NCBI GenBank assembly: GCA_013154235.1
Contig: JAADCV010000002.1
Coordinates: 1-57,469 of the forward strand
Origin: Thermoproteota archaeon
GTDB lineage: Archaea > Thermoproteota > Thermoprotei_A > Sulfolobales > Ignisphaeraceae
Direction: 5' to 3'
Length of the DNA stretch: 57,469 nt
Part shown: positions 32,340-41,099 of the stretch, piece by piece
Layout of the letters: the number at the start of each line of letters is the position of its first letter
Numbering within the stretch: position 1 is the first letter of the stretch
Notes under the pieces: model-generated
Database searches by the model: none
The model's input: the letters and a program-made list of their open reading frames with translations, nothing else
Told to the model about the DNA's origin: nothing
Translations under genes and position numbers: made by a program

Positions 32340-33182
32340 CTACTCCTCTCTGCCCGCCTCAACAGGTATCTCCTCTCTAGCTATGTCGCTAGCCCTCGTA
32401 ACCCTCCTAGGCTTCTCTGCAACTATGTACCCGATCTCGCCCTCCTCAACAACGCTAACCCGCTGAAAGAACGTCCATAGCATAGCTGCTATCCCACCTA
32501 TGCTCCATGGATGTATCTCGAGCTCCTCCATATCCCCGCTGCAGACATCCACCAGAACAACCTTTATCGCGCCCCTACTAGGATCGTAGTCTCCAGGCTC
32601 GTGGAGCGCTATCAGGACTCTCCCGCTAGCTATCCTAGCGAGGCTAACGTCTTTCAGCCCTCTCGAAACGTACTTGTAGAGCCTATCGATCTCCTCCATG
32701 ATGAACACCCCATCGTCTCGGAGGATCTCTGAGATAGCTGCACTCAGCTTAACCATTCTCCACGGATCGAAGTGTATGGAGCTGAACCCAGCCATTATAG
32801 CGATGTCGAACCTCTCCCCTACTCTAAACACCTCCTCAGCATCTAGTATCGCGGACCTCGTATCAACCCTAAGCTCGCTCCTAACGAAGCTCTCAGCGAA
32901 CTCCACAGCCTCCCGACGCCTATCGACTAGAGTAACCCTAGGCTCTATACCTAGGGACCTAAGGGCCTCGACGAGGGCAGCTGCACCGATCCCCCTTCCA
33001 CAGCAGACATCTATAGCATCGACGCTCCCCCTCTCGCTCCACCTGCTGGCGAAAGGCTCGAGGATCCTCCTAAACACCTCGCTTAGGAAAGCTATCCTAG
33101 CCCTACCCTTGGGCGTCACGGGATCGTAGAGCTCGTAGTCAAGGAACCTGTAGACCGAGCACACAGCGCAGCACCTCTGCAA
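32340..33182 (-). CDS. Class I SAM-dependent methyltransferase
   Basis: The 280-residue protein has SAM-binding motif I in VDAIDVCCGRGIGAAAL (about residue 53-70), an acidic strand end VTLVDRRREAVEF, and later LRDDGVFIMEEID as the post-motif strand. The N-terminus has a Cys cluster (RCCAVC) and a conserved-looking DYELYDPVTPKGRARI. The substrate is unknown. It is followed on the same strand by nothing and preceded by the nucleotidyltransferase gene 27 bases upstream, so the two may form an operon. Confidence 0.78.
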   Translation of the reverse strand: MQRCCAVCSVYRFLDYELYDPVTPKGRARIAFLSEVFRRILEPFASRWSERGSVDAIDVCCGRGIGAAALVEALRSLGIEPRVTLVDRRREAVEFAESFVRSELRVDTRSAILDAEEVFRVGERFDIAIMAGFSSIHFDPWRMVKLSAAISEILRDDGVFIMEEIDRLYKYVSRGLKDVSLARIASGRVLIALHEPGDYDPSRGAIKVVLVDVCSGDMEELEIHPWSIGGIAAMLWTFFQRVSVVEEGEIGYIVAEKPRRVTRASDIAREEIPVEAGREE

Positions 33183-33209
33183 GGCTTGCTCAAGCGAAAA
33201 TGATAAGCG

Positions 33210-33923
33210 CTAACATAGCCCGTGCCTAGCGACGCGCTGCCTAAACAACCTGTTCTCCCTGCAAAGCTCCCTCACAACCTCCTCAACGCTTCGCTGGGGC
33301 GGCACCTCGATCTCTATGAATAGCCCGGTGTGCCCCTCCTCAGCTCTTCTAGTTAGCGCCCTAACCCTATCTAGCACAACCTGAATAGACACGCCTAGGA
33401 ACCTAGCAACAACCCCCTCGTTACCCACGACCGGCGCCTCCACGTGTCCCCGAGGCGTGGGGACTATGAGCATCAGCCTCTTGTCTACACCTGGAACGCG
33501 CTCGTCCCTAAGGAGCTGGTCTAGCGCTAGGGAGCCGCTGAACCTATAGAACTCCTTCTCTATAGGCTCGAGCTCCACCAAGGGTAGGGATACGACTCTC
33601 TCCTCGAAGGGGTCTAGGTATAGATAGACCTTTGGGCTGTGCACAGGCGTTGGCTGAACAAGCACCCTCGAGAACACCCTTAGCCCAGCTCTCTCGAGGC
33701 ATAGCTCCACAAGGCCTACCGGAGCCGGGCTCAGCACCGCAACATCAACATCGCTATCCTCATCAACATCGCCTCTAGCAACGCTGCCATGAACAACAAA
33801 GTCTCGAAACCCGCACGCCGCTAAAGCCCTAGCGATCTCCTTAGCTATCTCCCTCTTCCTCCTCAGAACCCTCCACCTACGCTCATCGTAAACAACCTCG
33901 ATCCCGCCTATGGGGCTCTCCAA
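33210..33923 (-). CDS. Nucleotidyltransferase (Pol beta superfamily)
   Basis: The 237-residue protein carries the nucleotidyltransferase signature VVHGSVARGDVDEDSDVDVAV (Gly-Ser followed by Asp-x-Asp) near residue 42-62, the metal- and NTP-binding site. The remaining residues are not recognised but are too long for a minimal MNT antitoxin and lack the CCA-adding domain order. A role in nucleotidylating a small molecule or RNA end is possible. It is the upstream partner of the methyltransferase gene on the minus strand. Confidence 0.72.
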   Translation of the reverse strand: MESPIGGIEVVYDERRWRVLRRKREIAKEIARALAACGFRDFVVHGSVARGDVDEDSDVDVAVLSPAPVGLVELCLERAGLRVFSRVLVQPTPVHSPKVYLYLDPFEERVVSLPLVELEPIEKEFYRFSGSLALDQLLRDERVPGVDKRLMLIVPTPRGHVEAPVVGNEGVVARFLGVSIQVVLDRVRALTRRAEEGHTGLFIEIEVPPQRSVEEVVRELCRENRLFRQRVARHGLC

Positions 33924-34058
33924 CAGCCTCCCCAGCGCCGCGCTACGCAGTACAGCAAGAGTATAGAGTGTATCGCTGATAACAGCGCAGCTCGCATAGG
34001 GCTTTAGCTATAGCTGCAGCGAGAGCTGATAAACCAGCGTCAGTCTCTCGAAGCTCTG

Positions 34059-34115
34059 GGCGTGATGAAGGCCCGATATAGTGATCCTGTGATCGAGCGG
34101 AGCTGGACTGACCCC
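34059..34115 (+). ncRNA. C/D-box guide sRNA
   Basis: C GTGATGA (34062-34068), 12-nt guide AGGCCCGATATA, D'-like GTGA (34081-34084), 4-nt spacer, C'-like GTGATCG (34089-34095), 12-nt guide AGCGGAGCTGGA, D CTGA (34108-34111). Outer boxes are perfect, inner boxes are diverged, and all spacings are canonical. It lies in the 365-base gap 33924-34288, which also contains a CCCGG/CCGGG hairpin near 34170-34190, a repeated GATGATC and a TATA-like stretch near 34232, but no gene. Confidence 0.72.
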
Positions 34116-34288
34116 CTCCGCGGGATGATCTCAGCTCGAAGAAGTCGATGATCCGTGATTGGAGACCCGGCTCGAGACCGCGCCCCGGGAACCCCTTGCG
34201 GCGAGGCGGTGTTGGGAGGTGTTTCCGTGGTAGAGTATTTTACCTCGGTTCGCTGAAGCTGTTTCCCAGCTAGCGGGGTGAATCCATC

Positions 34289-35188
34289 TTGGAGGGCTCG
34301 GTTAGCTACAGCTACGTGGTTGAGCTTAGCTGCGTAGCGCAGCCCCTAGACCCCTGGGTGAGCCCGGAGTTCACTGGGAAAGTGGTTAAGAGCTTCATCT
34401 ACCTAGTGCCCGAGCTAGGCTACGTCAAGAACATCTACAGTCTCCCCTCTAAGCCCAAGCCCGTGTCCGTATCCCCACTGATATCCGAGGGAAGAGCCCT
34501 CGTAGGGTCTCAGAAGACTCCGGTGGCTCCAGGAACGAGGCTCAGCTTCTTCATTAGGGTCGCGGTGCCGTCAATGGATGAGGTAACGATGTTTCCCAGC
34601 TTCGATACCGAGGTTGTGTTCGGCAAGACGAGGTTTCGCGTGTGGCTCGAGAGTATGGAGGTCGTGAGCGTCGACGCGATAAGGGCTGGGCTCGACGAGG
34701 GTAAGCTAGCTAGGCTAAGGTTTCTTAGCCCCGTGCTCCTATCGAGCAAGCTCATGGCTCCACCCCTTCCGAGCTTCCTCAAGAGGGTTGCGAGCATCGA
34801 CAACTTCGTGCTGTATCCATCCCTAGGACACATATTCAGCTACTTAGCGAGGCTCTGGAACTCGCTGTTCCCCCACAAGCCCATATCGCGCAAGTACACC
34901 TCGGAATGGAGCGCTTACTTCATAGGGAGGCTCGCTGAGGTGCTGATCAAGGTCGTCGACTATAGGAGCAGGCCCCTAACCGTGGTCTACGACGCAACGA
35001 GGAGGCCTAGGGGCTTCGTAGGCTGGCTACTGATCGATATCCCCAAGCTAGGGAGCGATAGAGGGTCTAGGAGGATTCGCGAGATATTCGATAGGCTCCT
35101 AGGGCTAGCTAGGGTAATGGGAATAGGTCGCTCGAGAGCAATAGGCTTCGGATACACAATTGTAGAGCTAATCGACAGAAAGAGATAG
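34289..35188 (+). CDS. cas6: Cas6-like CRISPR RNA endoribonuclease
   Basis: The 299-residue protein resembles crenarchaeal Cas6: an N-terminal RAMP-type half (TGKVVKSFIYLV, PKPVSVSPLI) and a C-terminal glycine-rich loop RVMGIGRSRAIGFGYTIVEL, the best Cas6 landmark. Cas6 cuts CRISPR repeat RNA to make crRNAs. No repeat array and no other cas gene are visible in this window, so it is a solitary gene acting on distant arrays, or a relic. The catalytic His is not conserved across the family and cannot be assigned. The TTG start follows a GGGGTGAA site. Confidence 0.75.
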   Translation: MEGSVSYSYVVELSCVAQPLDPWVSPEFTGKVVKSFIYLVPELGYVKNIYSLPSKPKPVSVSPLISEGRALVGSQKTPVAPGTRLSFFIRVAVPSMDEVTMFPSFDTEVVFGKTRFRVWLESMEVVSVDAIRAGLDEGKLARLRFLSPVLLSSKLMAPPLPSFLKRVASIDNFVLYPSLGHIFSYLARLWNSLFPHKPISRKYTSEWSAYFIGRLAEVLIKVVDYRSRPLTVVYDATRRPRGFVGWLLIDIPKLGSDRGSRRIREIFDRLLGLARVMGIGRSRAIGFGYTIVELIDRKR

Positions 35189-35248
35189 TTCGTACATTTG
35201 TAGGGCTCGCTAAACCCAGCATTGAGATATTCTTGCGGGTGGCCATTG

Positions 35249-35262
35249 AAATATTTATTTAC
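35249..35262 (+). promoter_or_regulatory. TATA-box promoter of the secreted-protein island
   Basis: AAATATTTATTT at 35249-35260 is a good TATA element. Transcription near 35282 would give a short leader containing AGGGGAT (35284-35290) ahead of the GTG at 35297. The ORF-track start at 35222 lies upstream of this promoter. Confidence 0.55.
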
Positions 35263-35296
35263 TCACTTACATATTCTCTGTGAAGGGGATTCAAAG

Positions 35297-37744
35297 GTGG
35301 GCCTGCGCACTATATGCATATCTTTGCTAAACATGTTATTGATCATAATGATACTAACTATTAATGTAGCGTTAGTGTCAGTAACTCCAAGCTTTGGTAC
35401 AAATAGTTATCAAATACCTAATCAGTATCTATTCATCTCAACTAATTCTGATCGAAATGTACTAGAATTACTGCACCGTGTCATGGAGCGCGATGCTAGG
35501 TTACTTAGCTACATAGAATTCTATTCAATTTACATAGCTGGAAGAACTATAGAAATCGATGCACGCAATGTCCCGCAGCTCATAGGTGTCAACCCTAGGC
35601 ACCTCCACTTCCTAGCCTACGTACCTAACCGTGGATGGATTGAAGTTCCTGTTGAAGTCTTCGATAAGTGCTTAAACATCGGCGAGGATATGAAGTACTG
35701 CTTAGTACCTCAAAGGATAGATCGTGATACTAGGGTGCTTGTGAAGGCACCACCATCTATATCTATGTCTTTGTCCATAGCGTTAAGGTATATAGCATCA
35801 TTGCAAAGGATTGTTGGTAAAATTGAGAGGGCATTCACCTTGTCGCTTAAAATTGTAGCCGCTGGAAAAATATATACAGTAAGCTATCTAGTGGTAGTCT
35901 CTAGATATGTCAATAAATGGGTTCTAGAGGGTGAGGTTAAGGTGAACAATGTAGAGAACGACTTTACGGCTTGGGGCCTACAGAATACTTACCATAGGTT
36001 AAGGCAGCTACTAGGGTTCGCTTTAGGAACGTCGCTAGCTGAGATACTACGAGTATACTCAGTATACCCAATGAAGCCCTCATTCATCGAGGTAAAGCCG
36101 CTTAGCGTAGGCGAGGTTCGGAAAGCGCAATCGGGAGATTCGAGTAGCACGTACGTGCTCGAGTTTGTGCCGCTCCTACGTTCATGGAGTGCAAACGGTT
36201 CAGCATCGCCTTCACCTCTCGTAATCGATGCTATGTATCAGTTCCTTCCAGAGGGCAAGCTCTCGAAGTATATCATTGGGTATCCGGTTACCCAATCGGT
36301 AACGCTATCCATAACCGTTAAGAGACTAGAAGGGAGTGGGGAAGCGTCTCTAACCGTGGAATTAGTATGCAGTAATAACGTTGTTTATAGTAAGAGCTAC
36401 GTTGTATACATGGATTACGCGAGGATTAAGCCAACGTTCTACTGGCCACCGTGTAACACGGCTGAATTCAAAGTATTGCTGAGAGGAGGCGGCAAATGGT
36501 CTGTATCCATAGCCGGCATGGTAGTAGTGCACCTAGTAGAGAGTAACGCATTGAAGAATTCTAAGTTGCGTAAGGAACTGAGGCTATATGTACTAGGTTC
36601 CCCGAGCAGCAATGGACCATCATCGTTCATTACCTTACCACTCGGCTCCACGCGAGGGGACTACATAGCTCTGCTACTCGTACCTTTCAATCTGGCATTG
36701 ATACCTAGCAAATTCTACGACGGAAGCAGCAGCAAGCTGCTGACGATACGCGTAAGCAACCTTGGTAGCACCGGAGCGTACATAACATTGTGTTTTGCTG
36801 GAGCGTGTAGCAATAAGGTCTTTGTAGGTGCTCGGTCGTCTACAGACATCGCCATAGATATATGGGCGTCGTCAATAGGATCCTACTTCTGGTACCTGCA
36901 ACCCGTCCCACTATTCATAGAGGTAGAGAAGGCTTCGAATGACGGTACTGCCGTACTGGAGCTACAGCCAGAGAACTCGCTGACACTACTTGCGAGACCC
37001 GTGAGACCCTTCTATCCTGGCATGCTTGGAAGCAACCCCTACATAGTTACTACACTGCTTAGCGATAACTGTGTAGCTGCTTGGCAAAGCGGTGTCCAGG
37101 AGTTCAGGGGAGGGATAGACTTTACGGCTATGGGCTACTCAGGGAGTAGAGGAGGATTTGCAAGTGTGTTTGCATGGTTTGGAACTAGTGTTGAGAATAC
37201 AGTTGGTGGTAGTCAGCCGAGAATTGACATAGCTATACTGTTTTCGGGCAACCTTGTCGAGAAGTACGTACCTTACGAAATCCTCGAGCTCGTAACGACG
37301 CTATCAGGAGAGTGGGTTGGGAAAGGGATTCCCGAAGCCTTATCCTACAACAAGGGATCTAACCTACCCAAGCTTCCAGAAGTACCTCCACCCCTAGCCA
37401 TAGGCACGGGACTCATAGCCTCTGCCACCCTTCCAGCACTTGATAGCATTGTAGGTATGTACGATCTCGCTGCCTGGCTATGGAACCAGCTACTTAAGTA
37501 TGCGAAGAACGAAGTCGAGATACATAAGTCAGACGAAAGTGTTACATACAGGTGGGTTCATGGACCTTACGCACCTCCCGTAGAGACAATGTTCTTCGAG
37601 GTAGTTGATGAAGAGACTCCCATACCCTCTTACGTTCATACGCTAAACGTAACCATACGTGTACACGGTGCAGAAGAGTACGGTCCTTATCAATCCCTAG
37701 ATGCGTATCTAAAGAGCAACCTGAGGTTAGCTACGCTACCCTAG
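35297..37744 (+). CDS. Large secreted protein of unknown function
   Basis: From GTG 35297 the protein is 815 residues with a signal peptide (ISLLNMLLIIMILTINVALV) at the very start, which supports this start over 35222. The rest is a beta-rich extracellular chain with several Ser/Gly-rich turns and few charged helices. I see no known domain and no C-terminal anchor. Codon use differs from the neighbours: more AT-ending codons and noticeably fewer CTAG words, suggesting recent acquisition. It is followed 9 bases later by a multi-pass membrane protein, so the two probably work together at the membrane. Confidence 0.7.
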   Translation: MGLRTICISLLNMLLIIMILTINVALVSVTPSFGTNSYQIPNQYLFISTNSDRNVLELLHRVMERDARLLSYIEFYSIYIAGRTIEIDARNVPQLIGVNPRHLHFLAYVPNRGWIEVPVEVFDKCLNIGEDMKYCLVPQRIDRDTRVLVKAPPSISMSLSIALRYIASLQRIVGKIERAFTLSLKIVAAGKIYTVSYLVVVSRYVNKWVLEGEVKVNNVENDFTAWGLQNTYHRLRQLLGFALGTSLAEILRVYSVYPMKPSFIEVKPLSVGEVRKAQSGDSSSTYVLEFVPLLRSWSANGSASPSPLVIDAMYQFLPEGKLSKYIIGYPVTQSVTLSITVKRLEGSGEASLTVELVCSNNVVYSKSYVVYMDYARIKPTFYWPPCNTAEFKVLLRGGGKWSVSIAGMVVVHLVESNALKNSKLRKELRLYVLGSPSSNGPSSFITLPLGSTRGDYIALLLVPFNLALIPSKFYDGSSSKLLTIRVSNLGSTGAYITLCFAGACSNKVFVGARSSTDIAIDIWASSIGSYFWYLQPVPLFIEVEKASNDGTAVLELQPENSLTLLARPVRPFYPGMLGSNPYIVTTLLSDNCVAAWQSGVQEFRGGIDFTAMGYSGSRGGFASVFAWFGTSVENTVGGSQPRIDIAILFSGNLVEKYVPYEILELVTTLSGEWVGKGIPEALSYNKGSNLPKLPEVPPPLAIGTGLIASATLPALDSIVGMYDLAAWLWNQLLKYAKNEVEIHKSDESVTYRWVHGPYAPPVETMFFEVVDEETPIPSYVHTLNVTIRVHGAEEYGPYQSLDAYLKSNLRLATLP

Positions 37745-37753
37745 GTGTAATTG

Positions 37754-38563
37754 ATGGGTACTGCTATGCGTATCCGCGCAATAGTGTTTTTACTTGCCTA
37801 TATTGCTATGTACGTAGTTCTCTTCAATTGGTACCCGTTCTTTAAGTCGAAGCCCCTAGCTTACGAGCTTATAATACCGTCTGTCCCCGCTATTCGAGCC
37901 CTAACAATATCCCTCATAATCTGGAACTTCGTCTACGTGACTTACCTATACGTGCTTACAGCATCCCTAGTGAAGATGGTTTCGCTACGTGGACTAGGTA
38001 AGGTCACGATCTTCGGAATAGTGCTGGGGCTCGCCTCGACGTGCATAGCTCTAGCGATTGCCTACCCGTACCTAGTATCTACGGGTAGACAGCTAGTTGA
38101 GCTAGCGCGAAGTGTTTACGGGTTCGCTAAGGCGATGCACTTAGGGATCGCTAGCTACGTACTGAACTTCTTCGTGATTCCAGCGCTCGTACCCATCGCT
38201 ACGCTCTACGCAATCAAGGGCCTCACAATGATTAGAGAGCTGGCCAAGGCTCGTCCAGTTCGCTTAGCGCTACTCCTAGTGATCTCAGTGTTGACCCACG
38301 ACTTTCTAGAGCCTTTGGTGAACATCGCAGCTACCCAAGCACTACTAAGCGTTGGTGGAGCAATGGCCGCCTTACCCTACTATCGAGGCTACGATCCTAG
38401 AACACTAGAATTCTTAACTAACGCGCTTAGAGAAGGAGGAACACTAACTCCACCGCCCTGGGGCATGGTGCTGGGCTCGGTAGTGTTTGCAATCGTCGTA
38501 GCGATGAGCATCGAGAAGCTAGTCCTGGACTCTCAACGCTACTCAGCTCCCAGATCGGCGTAG
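37754..38563 (+). CDS. Multi-pass membrane protein of unknown function
   Basis: The 269-residue protein (ATG 37754 preferred over TTG 37751) has about six membrane segments, for example IVFLLAYIAMYVVLF, ALTISLIIWNFVYVTYLYVL, FGIVLGLASTCIALAIAYPYLV and GMVLGSVVFAIVVAMSIE. I recognise no family. It directly follows the large secreted protein and may anchor or export it. Composition returns toward the window average along its length. Confidence 0.65.
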   Translation: MGTAMRIRAIVFLLAYIAMYVVLFNWYPFFKSKPLAYELIIPSVPAIRALTISLIIWNFVYVTYLYVLTASLVKMVSLRGLGKVTIFGIVLGLASTCIALAIAYPYLVSTGRQLVELARSVYGFAKAMHLGIASYVLNFFVIPALVPIATLYAIKGLTMIRELAKARPVRLALLLVISVLTHDFLEPLVNIAATQALLSVGGAMAALPYYRGYDPRTLEFLTNALREGGTLTPPPWGMVLGSVVFAIVVAMSIEKLVLDSQRYSAPRSA

Positions 38564-38603
38564 ATAGCTTAGCCTTGAGAAACGTGCTGAAGTAGCGGGA
38601 GAG

Positions 38604-38662
38604 GAGATGATGAATTGGGAGTTGCGAGGATTCCGTGACGATAGTTCGTCCCTTGCTGACCT
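38604..38662 (+). ncRNA. Possible C/D-box guide sRNA
   Basis: C ATGATGA (38607-38613), then 12-13 nt ATTGGGAGTTGCG, a poor D' (AGGA), C'-like GTGACGA (38635-38641, one mismatch), a 14-nt guide and D CTGA (38656-38659). Outer boxes are good, the D' box is weak and the second guide is slightly long. It occupies most of the gap before the ABC transporter promoter. Confidence 0.5.
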
Positions 38663-38710
38663 ACTCGAGATGGGTTTTCACTGCTAGAGACTGGTTGCTA
38701 TCGAAACGCA

Positions 38711-38745
38711 CTTATATCAGCTTTGCGTGGCTAGCGAACGGTGAT
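38711..38745 (+). promoter_or_regulatory. TATA box and ribosome-binding site of the ABC exporter operon
   Basis: CTTATAT at 38711-38717 is the TATA element. A GGTGAT Shine-Dalgarno follows at 38740-38745, close to the predicted transcript start, and is 5 bases from an in-frame ATA (38751). No ATG, GTG or TTG in the correct frame lies between the upstream stop and 38799. Confidence 0.5.
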
Positions 38746-38750
38746 TTGTT

Positions 38751-39671
38751 ATAGATGTACTTGTTCTAGAGAGCATTGTTAAGAAGTTTGGAAGGGTTGT
38801 GGCGCTAAACGGCTTGAGTCTCTCAATGGGTAGAGGAGAGTCGCTAGGGCTCGTGGGCCCTAACGGAGCTGGGAAGACAACTACGGTAAGGGTCTCGATA
38901 GGCATCCTACGCAGAGACTCTGGGACCGTGAAGCTCTTTGATGAAGACCCTTGGCTTAGCCCCTGGGTCAGGAAAAGGATTGGTGTCGTTCACGATAAGC
39001 CAGCTATTCCTGGAGGCATGAAATGCATTGACTGGCTCTACCGGGTATGCGACATCTATGGAATTGATAGGTCTGAGGCCAAGAGGGCTCTAGAGCTCGT
39101 CGAACTATGGGACGCTAGGCACAGGAGGATAAAGGGTCTCTCGGCAGGAATGAAGCAGAGGCTAGCTCTAGCCCAAGCCCTCGTGCATAACCCAGAGCTG
39201 CTTCTCCTCGACGAGCCATTCACTAACCTAGACCCTCCCTCTAGAGCGAGGTTCTCGGAGCTTCTCGCTAGGATTAGGGATGAGCGTGGGGTAGCAATAT
39301 TCATAACGTCCCACACTCTATCCGATGTGCTCAACCTCTCGAGCAGGATAGCGATCATCCACCGCGGCCGTGTTATCTTTGAGGGGTCTCCTAGCGATGT
39401 TGAGCGCGAGCTACGGGTGTCAGTAATAAGGATTAGGTGCTCGAGCTCGAGAGCTCTTGCTGAGGCTCTAGCTGGTGCTGAGGGTGTTGTCCGCGCTAGG
39501 GTTGTAGATGAGCAGACTCTGATTCTAGAGGTGGAGCCCTCTTGTAAGGGTAGGGCGATAAAGGCTGTTGTGGATGCTAGCGAGTCTCGAGGAATCGAGA
39601 TCTTCGATATAGAGACGCGGGCGCCGGGAATCGAGGAGTTCCTAAAGAGGCTTGGGGGAGAGCGAGGGTGA
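38751..39671 (+). CDS. ABC transporter ATP-binding protein
   Basis: Walker A (GPNGAGKTTT), signature LSAGMKQRLALAQAL and Walker B LLLLDEP are intact, followed by the H-loop VAIFITSHTLSD. The ORF track begins at GTG 38799, which cuts off the first strand. The upstream frame reads DVLVLESIVKKFGRVVALNG, the standard N-terminus of such ATPases. The only initiator placed correctly is ATA 38751, 5 bases after GGTGAT, giving 306 residues. A sequencing error is an alternative. It overlaps the permease gene by 4 bases and resembles ABC-2/Ccm-type exporters. Confidence 0.9.
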   Translation: MDVLVLESIVKKFGRVVALNGLSLSMGRGESLGLVGPNGAGKTTTVRVSIGILRRDSGTVKLFDEDPWLSPWVRKRIGVVHDKPAIPGGMKCIDWLYRVCDIYGIDRSEAKRALELVELWDARHRRIKGLSAGMKQRLALAQALVHNPELLLLDEPFTNLDPPSRARFSELLARIRDERGVAIFITSHTLSDVLNLSSRIAIIHRGRVIFEGSPSDVERELRVSVIRIRCSSSRALAEALAGAEGVVRARVVDEQTLILEVEPSCKGRAIKAVVDASESRGIEIFDIETRAPGIEEFLKRLGGERG

Positions 39672-40435
39672 GGAGGCTCAGTGCTCTCGGAGATGTTGTG
39701 CTTAGGAGTGTAAGGTTCCCTATTATTGAGGTCGCGCTCGCTGTAGCGATGCTCTCGGTTGTTGGTAGCGGTGGGCTGCTAGCCCTGTCGATCCCGCCGT
39801 TCGCTAAGGGTATTGGAGACGAGCTGTGGACAGTTTCGTCATCTTGCGGGATAGCGGTGTTCATCACGGTGATAGTGTCTATGGTGTGCGGATGGAGTTT
39901 CGCATCCATGGTTAGCCACGGAGAGGCTGTGAATGTGCTCTCGATGCCTGTGGGCCGGAGAACCCTCCTCACTCTCGCTGCAGCTGGCTGCGTCGTTGCT
40001 CCGGTATCGATCCTAGCTACGTGTGCTAGCGTAGCGGCAGCTGTCTACTCATCTAGCCCAACACCTTCGGGAGTAGCGGTAGCTACACTAGCTGAGGTGG
40101 CTGTGCCCACGCTCGTATTCTCCATAATCCTAGCGGTGTCAGCTATAGCTAAGAGCCGGTGGGGTGCTGTAGCAGCTGGCTTCGCCTCATGGATAGGCCT
40201 CTCTTTCGCTGGATCCGTAGCCTCCCTAATCCTTAGAACAACGAGGATCAGCCTCGGCGAGGCCATAGCGGTATCGTGTCTCAGCCCAGCTAGCGGGGCA
40301 GTAATGCTCTACAGCGCGGCGAGCGCGAAGCCTATAGACATAGCGCTACCGTCATCGCTCATAGACATCGGGGTAGCTGCAGCCATCGTCCTCTACGTCG
40401 TTCTGATCCATAGCAGGAGGTGGGAGCCCGTATGA
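39668..40435 (+). CDS. ABC-2 type transporter permease
   Basis: The 255-residue protein has about six membrane segments and a typical ABC-2 exporter profile (LAVAMLSVVGSGGLLALS, IAVFITVIVSMVCGWSFASM, VGRRTLLTLAAAGC, LVFSIILAVSAIAKSRWG). Its GTG or ATG overlaps the ATPase stop, and its own stop overlaps the ATG of the next gene, so it is the middle gene of a tight export operon. The substrate is not evident. Confidence 0.8.
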   Translation: MRRLSALGDVVLRSVRFPIIEVALAVAMLSVVGSGGLLALSIPPFAKGIGDELWTVSSSCGIAVFITVIVSMVCGWSFASMVSHGEAVNVLSMPVGRRTLLTLAAAGCVVAPVSILATCASVAAAVYSSSPTPSGVAVATLAEVAVPTLVFSIILAVSAIAKSRWGAVAAGFASWIGLSFAGSVASLILRTTRISLGEAIAVSCLSPASGAVMLYSAASAKPIDIALPSSLIDIGVAAAIVLYVVLIHSRRWEPV

Positions 40436-41064
40436 ACCTTCTATCTAGGGTGGGGATCTGCGTAGCGATAGTGGCGGTGATACTCCTAGCGTTCTCGGGA
40501 GTGAGCATAACGGTGTCGACGTTCGCTGGAGGATACACAACGTCAGCGTGGATACACCTGAAGGGCGTTGGCTACGTGTACGCCACGTTCATCTACGTCA
40601 ACTCGGTTAGCGCACCTCTAGCTAGAGCGAAGTACGTGATACTCAACGTCAGCGTAGAGCCCCCGAGCTGCAGAGCTCTGGTAATAGGTGTTCCTAGCGG
40701 AATGATGTGGGTCGCTAAGAGGCTAGCTCCGGTATCGATGCAAGTGGTTAACAGTACGCTGTTGCAGAAGCTCGCTAGCGATGTGAGGAACCTAACCGTG
40801 TGCTCCGGTATCGGCGAAGCGGTTTGCAGATTGCTCGCTAAGAGGGTAGCTAGCTACACGGCTATCGTGGCTGCAGCTGCGTGCGCTAGCCCACCATCTA
40901 CGGTTAGCGTTAACTATAGCGCAAGCGTACTAGCATCACTCGTTCCACGCGCTCCGAGACCGGTGCTAGCAACAGCCATAGCTGCTGGAGTCGCTGCCGC
41001 AGCGATAGGCCTAGCTATAGAGAGGAGGGGGCTTCGTACAGAGGCAAAAGATAGATTTAGCTAG
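40432..41064 (+). CDS. Membrane-anchored exported protein of the ABC operon
   Basis: The 210-residue protein (ATG 40432, overlapping the upstream stop as ATGA) has an N-terminal membrane helix (VGICVAIVAVILLAFSGVS), an extracytoplasmic domain of about 150 residues with several N-x-S/T sites and paired cysteines, and a C-terminal helix (VLATAIAAGVAAAAIGLAIE) with a cytoplasmic RRGLR tail. It probably forms a complex with the ABC permease or helps export outside the membrane. No known family is recognised. Confidence 0.65.
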   Translation: MNLLSRVGICVAIVAVILLAFSGVSITVSTFAGGYTTSAWIHLKGVGYVYATFIYVNSVSAPLARAKYVILNVSVEPPSCRALVIGVPSGMMWVAKRLAPVSMQVVNSTLLQKLASDVRNLTVCSGIGEAVCRLLAKRVASYTAIVAAAACASPPSTVSVNYSASVLASLVPRAPRPVLATAIAAGVAAAAIGLAIERRGLRTEAKDRFS

Positions 41065-41099
41065 CTCTGCTAACCTTGGTCTAGTACGCTCGCGGGGCG

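Noticed and set aside
35222-35296. Start of the large secreted protein at 35222
   Set aside because: A TATA box and ribosome-binding site lie within this extension, and the signal peptide begins right after GTG 35297.
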